Of a stretch of 64,000 nucleotides of DNA, positions 58,706 through 64,000 are shown one piece after another. Both the position numbers and the translations under genes were made by a program. Position 1 is the first letter of the stretch. Each line of letters begins with the position of its first letter. Source of the stretch: Lachnospiraceae bacterium (lineage in GTDB: Bacteria; Bacillota; Clostridia; Lachnospirales; Lachnospiraceae); assembly GCA_017618195.1 (NCBI GenBank), contig JAFZUW010000010.1, positions 34,690 to 98,689 on the forward strand. The letters are read 5' to 3'. Below the pieces are notes generated by a model. The model saw only the letters and a list, made by a program, of their open reading frames with translations. It had not been told where the DNA came from and made no database searches.

Positions 58706-60443
58706 TGTCGGCACCTCCCATCTGGGAATGATAAATATCCCGGTAGATTTCGCAGGACTCCATCAGTTCTTCATGAGTCCCGTAGCCGACCGCCTCGCCG
58801 GCTTCCATGACGAGGATCCTGGTCATACCGCGCACCGAACTGATGCGCTGCGCAACGGTAATGCTTGTCGCATCGGAATGGTGTTCGCGGATTGCCTTAC
58901 GAAGTGCGGCGTCGGTCTTATAATCGAGCGCGCTCGAGGCGTCGTCGAGAAGCAGGATTTCCGGATTGCCGGCAAGCGCCCGCGCGATCACGACACGCTG
59001 TTTCTCACCGCCGCTTAAGTTCGCTCCGGCTTTGGTTGCACGGTAATCAAGCCCTTCTTCGTGGCTGTCGATATACGAAAGAATGTTGGCATCCGCAAGC
59101 GCGGCGCGGATGTCTTCGTCGGAAAGCGGGCGTCCGAACGCCACATTTTCCCGGATCGTGTCGGCAAATACGGTGTCGTTCTGGAATACGACGCCCATCT
59201 TGCGGCGCAGGTCGTCGGTCTCGTAGGCGCGCACGTCGATGCCGTCCACAAGGATGCGGCCCTCCGTTACGTCATAAAAGCGCATCAGGAGATTGATCAG
59301 TGTCGTCTTGCCGCAGCCCGTCGACCCGATGATGCCGAGCGACTCACCGCGGTTGATGTCAAAGGAAATGTGGGAAACGGCGTTCTCGCGGTCGCTCGAT
59401 TCCACGGTTTCCTGCAGGTGCGGATAGGAAAAGCTGACGTCTTCGAACCGGATGAACGGTACGGAAGCGTCACGCTCGCAGGAGATGATCTCGGGACGGA
59501 TGTCGCCGAGACTTAAAACCTGACCGATACGGTTGGCGGATGCGCCGGCCTTCGTATACATGATGAAGATACGGTTCAGACCGAGCACGGCGCCGAGAAT
59601 GATGTTGAAATAAACAAGGAACGTAATGATTACGCCGGACTTGATCTCGCCGGTGTTGACGCGGTACGCGCCGAACAGGATGACGAGGACGAGACCGATG
59701 TTCAGAAACAGGTTCATTAACGGGTTCGGCAGAGCCATGGTCGCACCGGCACGGAAATCCGAGCGCGCGAGCGCCTCGTTCGCTTCGTCGTAGCGGGCCG
59801 TCTCATGCTCTTCGCGGGAGAGCGCCTTAACGACGCGGATGCCGGTGATATTTTCCCGGAGGATGCGCGTTACGCGGTCCACGTTGTTCTGCACGTGATT
59901 GTAAAGCGGAATGCCGTGGCGGGACACGAACAGGACGACGCACGCCATGAGCGGAACCATGCACAGAAGAACGAGGGAAAGCTTCGCGTCCAGAACGGCC
60001 GCAAGAATGATGCCTCCGATCAGAAGGATCGGGGCGCGGATGCCCATACGCTGAATCATGCCGATGAAGTTCTGCACGTTATAGCTGTCGGCAGTCATAC
60101 GCGAGATCAGCGACGGAAGCGTTACGCCGTCGAACTGGGACCCGGTCAGATTGGTCGTTACGGCAAATAAGTCGTGCCGCAGGTCTCTCGTGCACTGCTT
60201 GGCTACGGCCGACGCGCGCTGGTTCGCCTTGACGTTTGAGAACCGCACGAGAAGGGCGCACAAAACCATCGCTCCGCCGAACAGAAGCACAAGCTTCACG
60301 TCCTTTGTCGGAGCAATGTCATCGACCATATACTTGAGCAGAAAAGGGATAAAAAGTTCGCCCATGGAGGCAAAGAATTTGATGGTGACACTCCAGGCAA
60401 CCTGCCACCGGTAGCGGCGCAGGTAATACAGAATCCACTTCAT
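58692..60443 (-). CDS. ABC exporter half-transporter with degenerate ATP site (second pair, subunit A)
   Basis: 583 residues, six helices and a nucleotide domain. Walker A is GSTGCGKTT, the signature LSGGEKQR is intact, but Walker B ends LLLDDASSALD (Asp for the catalytic Glu) and the H-loop is VAQRISS (Gln for His). This gives the inactive site of a heterodimeric exporter. First gene of a two-gene minus-strand operon. No MarR-type gene is adjacent, unlike the other exporter pair. The ATG is preceded by AAAGAGG. Confidence 0.93.
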   Translation of the reverse strand: MKWILYYLRRYRWQVAWSVTIKFFASMGELFIPFLLKYMVDDIAPTKDVKLVLLFGGAMVLCALLVRFSNVKANQRASAVAKQCTRDLRHDLFAVTTNLTGSQFDGVTLPSLISRMTADSYNVQNFIGMIQRMGIRAPILLIGGIILAAVLDAKLSLVLLCMVPLMACVVLFVSRHGIPLYNHVQNNVDRVTRILRENITGIRVVKALSREEHETARYDEANEALARSDFRAGATMALPNPLMNLFLNIGLVLVILFGAYRVNTGEIKSGVIITFLVYFNIILGAVLGLNRIFIMYTKAGASANRIGQVLSLGDIRPEIISCERDASVPFIRFEDVSFSYPHLQETVESSDRENAVSHISFDINRGESLGIIGSTGCGKTTLINLLMRFYDVTEGRILVDGIDVRAYETDDLRRKMGVVFQNDTVFADTIRENVAFGRPLSDEDIRAALADANILSYIDSHEEGLDYRATKAGANLSGGEKQRVVIARALAGNPEILLLDDASSALDYKTDAALRKAIREHHSDATSITVAQRISSVRGMTRILVMEAGEAVGYGTHEELMESCEIYRDIYHSQMGGADNASA

Positions 60444-60517
60444 AAAAACCTCTTTATGTTCCGCCGAAAAAAGGCGCGAACGGCCGGAAAGACCGTATTC
60501 GACGGATTTTCTTTCAT

Positions 60518-60523
60518 ATTATA
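60518..60523 (-). promoter_or_regulatory. -10 element candidate of the second exporter operon
   Basis: A perfect TATAAT on the minus strand about 75 bases before the ATG at 60443; the -35 region (TGGTAT, 18 bases upstream) is weak. Confidence 0.35.
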
Positions 60524-60587
60524 CGAATCATCGCATATAGAATACCATTTTTTCGTGAAAAACTTCAACAGTTTTCTGCCTCTTTTA

Positions 60588-60616
60588 TTGACGAAAGCAA
60601 AAACCCGTGTTATATT
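60588..60616 (+). promoter_or_regulatory. Promoter of the 60651-63073 operon
   Basis: TTGACG (60588-60593), 17 bases, TATATT (60611-60616), about 35 bases before the first start codon. It is divergent from the exporter promoter. Confidence 0.7.
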
Positions 60617-60650
60617 TTCCTCATAAGAATAAAATGAAAGAACTGTAGGT

Positions 60651-61349
60651 ATGTCTTATCCCAGAAGAAAAATGGACATGGATCTCCTGATTTTGGAGAG
60701 AGCGTCCTGTGAGAGAATGACAGCAGTCCAGAAGAAGAAAGACCCGAGTTGGGATTTCGACCGGTTTGAAGCGCTCCATTACGGGTCGCTTGACGAGCCG
60801 ATCGAAGGTGCGTACGATTCGTATACGGTCCTCTCAGACGCGTCGGAGGAACTTGACCGGCTTGATGCGGAAAGACCGTTTCTGCTTCCGCTTGAGCGGG
60901 GAACGCACTATGTCTGGGAGCTGTTTCAGGAACTGCCCCGTGTAGGAAGCAGTAAATCCACAAGGCAGTTTTGGAACCGCCTTTCGAGGGCGATGTCGGA
61001 TATCCCCCTCCCGATGGAGGAGGACGAATTCATCGACGCGTTCACAAAAGCGTCTCTGCCGTTATTGAAAGATGCAACCGATCTCGGAGACCGATTTTAT
61101 CTGTCTCAGCTGGATTACGGCGGATGGAGCGGCGGCATCGTGTCCAAGGATTTCCTGGTGGACGGCCTGCAGATGTTGGTAAAAAAGCTTAACGGACCTC
61201 TTTGCGACCGGTCCGGAGAGCCCAAGAAGAAGCGTAAAGACGTATTGGAAGACGATCCTGCGGAAGAAGAGTCGACGTCGGAAGAGGCCGCCCCCGGGCA
61301 GACCGAACCGAAGGAACCGGAACAATCCGATAATCTCGCGGGAGAATAA
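60651..61349 (+). CDS. Protein of unknown function with acidic C-terminal tail
   Basis: 232 residues, no signal peptide and no membrane helix. The first 185 residues are mixed alpha/beta with WDFDRFEALHYGSLDEP, ELDRLDAERPFLLPLERGTHYVWELFQELPR and YLSQLDYGGWSGG; the last 45 are acidic and Pro/Glu-rich (DDPAEEESTSEEAAPGQTEPKEPEQ). I do not recognise the family. A strong promoter lies directly upstream, though the ribosome site before 60651 is weak; ATG at 60672 is an alternative start. It is 23 bases before the coiled-coil membrane protein gene and probably co-transcribed with it. Confidence 0.72.
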   Translation: MSYPRRKMDMDLLILERASCERMTAVQKKKDPSWDFDRFEALHYGSLDEPIEGAYDSYTVLSDASEELDRLDAERPFLLPLERGTHYVWELFQELPRVGSSKSTRQFWNRLSRAMSDIPLPMEEDEFIDAFTKASLPLLKDATDLGDRFYLSQLDYGGWSGGIVSKDFLVDGLQMLVKKLNGPLCDRSGEPKKKRKDVLEDDPAEEESTSEEAAPGQTEPKEPEQSDNLAGE

Positions 61350-61372
61350 AAACAAGGAGGATATGAAGGGGT

Positions 61373-63073
61373 ATGTATCCGAACAAAAAGACCGAACAAA
61401 CATGTAAACTTGTATTTCTTGGGGGCATCCTGCTCGTGCTCCTCAGCGCCGTGTCCCTGTACGGAGCGAATGCGGCAAAGAAAATGCAGTACGGTGTTCC
61501 GTTTCTCAGGCTGATAGGATATCTTGCACTTGGATTCGGAGCAGTCATGTTTATCGTGATCGGCCGCTACGGTATCCGCGAGCAGCTGCAGAAGTATCTG
61601 ATGATGGCGCTTCTCGCATACGGCGGTTTCTTTGTATGCCAGACGATCGCATGTATCTCCCTGTTCATGAAAGTGAACGATATGTTGAGCGTTCTTTCCA
61701 TGGGCGCCAATATTTTATTCGGCATCCTCGGAGCGTTTTACTGTCTGTTCCTTGCATTTGACATTAAGAAGAAGTATTTCAATATGCGTTACGATCAGAT
61801 CGTCCTTGCGGCTCTTGCAGCATTCGGCGTGATCGCAGGCGCTTTGTGGGCGCTTTATGAAGCAAAAGACATGACCGCGACCTGCAATATCGTGGTTTGG
61901 GAAAAGTTCGCCGGAGCCGGCGCACGCGTTGTCATTTTCGCACTTCCCGCAGCAATCCTTTGGTTCTGCGACCGTCTGACCGAGCCCTTCTCCGATAACG
62001 AAGTTGCCCAGGTCCGCGTAGCAGAGAGACAGGCGATCAAACTCGCCGAGGCTCAGAGAGCAACGGAACGTTACAACAAGGAAACCGCTGCCAAGGCTGC
62101 AGAGCGCAGAAGAAAAGAAGAAGAGCAGGCCGAGAAGGAAGCTGCTGCAAAACGCCGTCTCGAAGAAGAGAAGCAGGCTCGTATCGAAGCAGAGAAGAGA
62201 GCTGCCGAATTAGAGGTTCAGAAGGCAAAGGAGAAAGCGGAAGCCGAGGCAAGAGAGGCCGAGGAACAGGCCAAGAGAGCTGCCGAGGAGGAAATCCGCA
62301 GACAGGAAGAAATCAAGCGTCAGCTGGAAGAAGCACAGAGAGCTGCCGAAGAGGCGCAGCGTAAGGCTGAGGAAGAGGCCAGAAGAGCTGCGGAGGCTGC
62401 CGAAGAGGCACGCCGCAAGGCTGAAGAAGAAGTTCGTAAGGCTCAGGAAGCTCAGGAAGAGGCACGCCGCAGAGCAGAACAGCTCCGTCAGGATGCCCTT
62501 CGTAAAGCGGAATCCGCTAAGGCGGATCAGGAAGAAGCCCGCCGTAAGGCAGAGGCACTTCGTGAAAGCGCACTTCGTAAGGCAGAGGCCGCTAAGGCAG
62601 AGGCTGCCAAGAAGGAAGAGGAAATCCGCAGAAAGCAGGCCGCAGAAGCTGCTGCCAAGGCTGAGCAGGTTCGTATAGACGAAGAAGAAAAGGCAAAGAA
62701 CGAAGAGCTTGAGCGCCGTAAGGCAGAGCTCGAAGCACGCCGCAGAGAGAAGGAAGCACAGCGCAGACTCGAAGCCGAGCAGCGCAGACTCGAAGAAGAA
62801 GCACTTGCAATGATGACTCCGGAAGAGCGGAGAATCTACGAAGAAGAGAAGGCCCTCATGGAGCAGGAAGAAGCGCTTCGTAAGGCCGACGAAGAAGCAA
62901 GAGCCGAGGCTCTCCGAGAAGTGGAAGCTTACCGCAGAGCGGAGGAAGAGCTTCGTCAGTCCGCTGAGGAAGAGACCAAGAAGAAACTGGAGACCCTCCA
63001 GATGGCACTTTCCGCAGGACTTATCACGAAGGAAGAATTCGAAGCCAGAAAGGCTAAGATCCTCGGACTGTAA
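61373..63073 (+). CDS. Membrane protein with long Ala/Glu/Lys coiled coil and C-terminal SHOCT-like motif
   Basis: 566 residues. Four to five helices in the first 205 residues (LVFLGGILLVLLSAVSLYG, LIGYLALGFGAVMFIVIG, MMALLAYGGFFVCQTIACI, ILFGILGAFYCLFLAF, VIFALPAAILWFC) are followed by about 320 residues of near-continuous charged coiled coil built from EEARRKAEE-type repeats, facing the cytoplasm. The end, LQMALSAGLITKEEFEARKAKILGL, matches the SHOCT motif, a short oligomerisation or targeting segment. The repeat region is biased in base composition and could recombine. A structural or scaffold role at the membrane is likely; the coiled coil is reminiscent of the flotillin at 972. ATG follows AAGGAGG. 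Confidence 0.8.
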   Translation: MYPNKKTEQTCKLVFLGGILLVLLSAVSLYGANAAKKMQYGVPFLRLIGYLALGFGAVMFIVIGRYGIREQLQKYLMMALLAYGGFFVCQTIACISLFMKVNDMLSVLSMGANILFGILGAFYCLFLAFDIKKKYFNMRYDQIVLAALAAFGVIAGALWALYEAKDMTATCNIVVWEKFAGAGARVVIFALPAAILWFCDRLTEPFSDNEVAQVRVAERQAIKLAEAQRATERYNKETAAKAAERRRKEEEQAEKEAAAKRRLEEEKQARIEAEKRAAELEVQKAKEKAEAEAREAEEQAKRAAEEEIRRQEEIKRQLEEAQRAAEEAQRKAEEEARRAAEAAEEARRKAEEEVRKAQEAQEEARRRAEQLRQDALRKAESAKADQEEARRKAEALRESALRKAEAAKAEAAKKEEEIRRKQAAEAAAKAEQVRIDEEEKAKNEELERRKAELEARRREKEAQRRLEAEQRRLEEEALAMMTPEERRIYEEEKALMEQEEALRKADEEARAEALREVEAYRRAEEELRQSAEEETKKKLETLQMALSAGLITKEEFEARKAKILGL

Positions 63074-63091
63074 ACCACATAATGATGTTGA

Positions 63092-63124
63092 GGCCCCGTC
63101 GCAGAAATGCGTCGGGGCTTTTCT
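63092..63124 (+). terminator. Intrinsic terminator after the coiled-coil protein gene
   Basis: GGCCCCG and CGGGGCT form the outer stem with GC and GC inside, around AGAAAT, followed by TTTTCTT. It lies just before the left end of the IS element. Confidence 0.75.
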
Positions 63125-63188
63125 TGTATGACGATACAAAAAAACCACCTGCTATGCAGGTGTGTTCCCAATGAGCTTTAGCTTCAAG

Positions 63189-63254
63189 AAAAAAACCTCC
63201 TGAGGTATAATGGTGCTGGTTCGCCAGCCGCACTATTATAACCGAAGGAGGTTT
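63189..63254 (+). promoter_or_regulatory. Leader hairpin of the transposase gene that hides its ribosome site
   Basis: AAACCTCC (about 63192-63199) pairs with GGAGGTTT (about 63247-63254), and GGTATAATGGTGCTGG pairs with CCAGCCGCACTATTATAACC inside, with a TTCG loop. The right arm contains the GGAGG ribosome site of the transposase. This is the known IS200 way to keep transposase levels low. TATAAT (63206-63211) inside the left arm is a likely -10 box. Confidence 0.78.
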
Positions 63255-63261
63255 ACCCAGA

Positions 63262-63732
63262 ATGGATATGAATAGTTTAGCACATACAACGTGGGAATGT
63301 AAGTACCATATTGTATTTGCGCCAAAGTTTCGCCGGAAAGTGATATATAAGCAGATCCGCGCGGATGTTGGAAAGATACTGAGTGATTTGTGCAAAAGAA
63401 AGGGCGTTGAGATCATCGAGGCAGAGGCCTGTCCAGATCATGTGCACATGTTTGTGAGAATACCGCCCAAATACAGCGTGTCGGAAATAATGGGATATCT
63501 GAAGGGAAAAAGTTCGCTGATGATATTTGAACGGCATGCAAACTTGAAGTATAGGTATGGAAATCGCCACTTTTGGTGCCGCGGATATTATGTGGACACC
63601 GTGGGAAAGAACGCTGCAAAGATAGCAGAATATGTACGGAATCAACTGAAGGAAGATGAGGAGTATGATCAGATGTCGTTGAAAGAGTACATAGACCCGT
63701 TCACGGGTGAGCCGGTAGTAAAAGGCACATAA
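63262..63732 (+). CDS. tnpA: IS200/IS605-family HUH transposase TnpA
   Basis: 156 residues, the usual length. The HUH motif is His60-Val-His62 in CPDHVHMF, and the catalytic Tyr is Tyr124 in IAEYVRNQ. Other family blocks: TTWECKYHIVFAPKFRRK at the start, MGYLKGKSS and FWCRGYYVDTVGKN. It cuts and joins single-stranded DNA at the hairpin ends of the element. There is no tnpB gene, so this is the IS200 type. The frame is intact, so the copy may be active. Confidence 0.95.
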   Translation: MDMNSLAHTTWECKYHIVFAPKFRRKVIYKQIRADVGKILSDLCKRKGVEIIEAEACPDHVHMFVRIPPKYSVSEIMGYLKGKSSLMIFERHANLKYRYGNRHFWCRGYYVDTVGKNAAKIAEYVRNQLKEDEEYDQMSLKEYIDPFTGEPVVKGT

Positions 63733-63877
63733 AAAGGCTCTTTAGAGCCGGCCCGTGACCGCAGTGCGGTTGGCGATTCTTCAGAGCCTCTTTAGAGGCA
63801 AGCAGGGAACAGCGGCTTATAGCCGCAGAGCAAACCACCAGCTAAGCTGGTGGTAATGATTGGTATAAGGACCAAAT
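63733..63877. repeat. Hairpin-rich right end of the IS element
   Basis: After the stop codon come consecutive small inverted repeats: GGCTCT-TTA-GAGCC, CCGCA-G-TGCGG, GCCTC-TTTA-GAGGC, GCGGCT-TAT-AGCCGC, and the right-end stem CCACCAGC-TAA-GCTGGTGG. No coding frame is visible. Only the last stem is the expected transposase recognition hairpin. Confidence 0.65.
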
Positions 63878-64000
63878 AAACCACCTGCTATGCAGGTGTG
63901 TCCCCAATGAGCTTCAGCTTCAAGTAAAAAACCTCCTGAGGTATAATGGTGCTGGTTCGCCAACCGCACAATTATAACCGAAGGAGGTTTGCCCAGAATG
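63878..64000 (+). mobile_element. Second IS200/IS605-family copy, cut by the window edge
   Basis: The first 120 or so bases repeat the left end, leader hairpin and ribosome site of the copy at 63139 with a few substitutions, and the window ends exactly on the transposase ATG (63998-64000). The two copies are in direct orientation with the spacing of one element, so they look like a head-to-tail tandem. Confidence 0.85.

Larger units (their letters stand above)
63139..63877 (+). mobile_element. IS200/IS605-family insertion element, complete copy
   Basis: About 735 bases containing one transposase gene and subterminal hairpins. Left end: ACCACCTGC TAT GCAGGTGT at about 63143-63163. Right end: ACCACCAGC TAA GCTGGTGGT at about 63833-63853. 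There are no terminal inverted repeats and no sign of a target duplication, as expected for single-strand transposition by HUH enzymes. Between the gene and the right end, short stems (GGCTCT/AGAGCC, GCCTCT/AGAGGC, GCGGCT/AGCCGC) are packed in a row. Exact ends were estimated by comparison with the second copy and may be off by a few bases. Confidence 0.85.

Noticed and set aside
61990-63060. Repeat-rich DNA considered as a satellite or CRISPR-like array
   Set aside because: The repetition follows codons of EEARRKAE-type coiled coil; there are no identical repeats with unique spacers.
62210-63148. Minus-strand frame of 312 codons rich in Leu, Phe, Ser and Cys
   Set aside because: It mirrors the Glu/Ala/Arg repeats of the coiled-coil gene; hydrophobicity is a by-product of the repeat.
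63733-63877. Row of short hairpins considered as a small RNA or CRISPR remnant
   Set aside because: They fall between the transposase stop and the right-end stem of an IS200-like element and vary in sequence; they are best seen as part of the element.

Overview
The window looks like chromosome of an anaerobic Gram-positive member of the Clostridia, most probably Lachnospiraceae-like. This is inference from a T-box upstream of metG, a Clostridia-type MetRS with a C-terminal tRNA-binding domain, single-membrane lipoprotein and surface-protein architecture, a Bacillota-style Tad locus (Flp, DUF5702-like, DUF6382-like proteins), strong GGAGG ribosome sites and moderate GC content. No rRNA, tRNA, phage or CRISPR array was seen. 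The only mobile DNA is an IS200/IS605-type element at the right edge, followed by the start of a second copy.

Layout. 1-606 (-): 5' part of an O-acetylhomoserine sulfhydrylase gene. 607-971: promoter and two long hairpins. 972-2531 (-): FloT-like flotillin. 2832-12938 (+): compact signalling operon of PP2C phosphatase, membrane Ser/Thr kinase, small membrane protein and a 2363-residue Ig-like-repeat surface protein. 12935-15321: promoter, methionine T-box and metG. 15583-18382: FtsX-like permease and an ATPase with an eroded signature motif. 18407-19930: malQ, converging on a DUF3592-like membrane gene, then an MBL-fold hydrolase. 21463-23552: ECF-like sigma factor followed by a protein that joins a cytoplasmic tail and one membrane helix to an extracellular solute-binding domain. 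23692-27979: MarR regulator with tandem operators and a heterodimeric ABC exporter. 28116-36620: YtfQ-like lipoprotein, LytS/YesM-like kinase and YesN-like regulator, then a YtfQ/YtfR/YtfT/YjfF-like sugar importer. 36721-41144 (-): MoxR ATPase, DUF58 and transglutaminase operon. 41461-51138 (+): Tad pilus locus. 51216-56757 (+): rhomboid protease, two small proteins, CapA-like protein, a second sigma factor, a 39-residue membrane peptide, a polytopic protein, a PrsW-like protease and a two-helix membrane protein. 56936-60443 (-): second heterodimeric ABC exporter. 60651-63073 (+): unknown protein and a membrane coiled-coil protein with a SHOCT-like end. 63139-64000: IS200-like elements.

How the parts fit. 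Much of the window deals with the cell envelope and with sensing across it: kinase/phosphatase control next to a giant surface protein, two sigma-factor modules with candidate membrane-borne control proteins, a lipoprotein-assisted two-component system beside a sugar importer, and a Tad pilus. The best candidates for undescribed biology are the sigma factor/solute-binding-domain pair at 21463-23552 and the sigma/micropeptide/PrsW cluster at 54281-56757.
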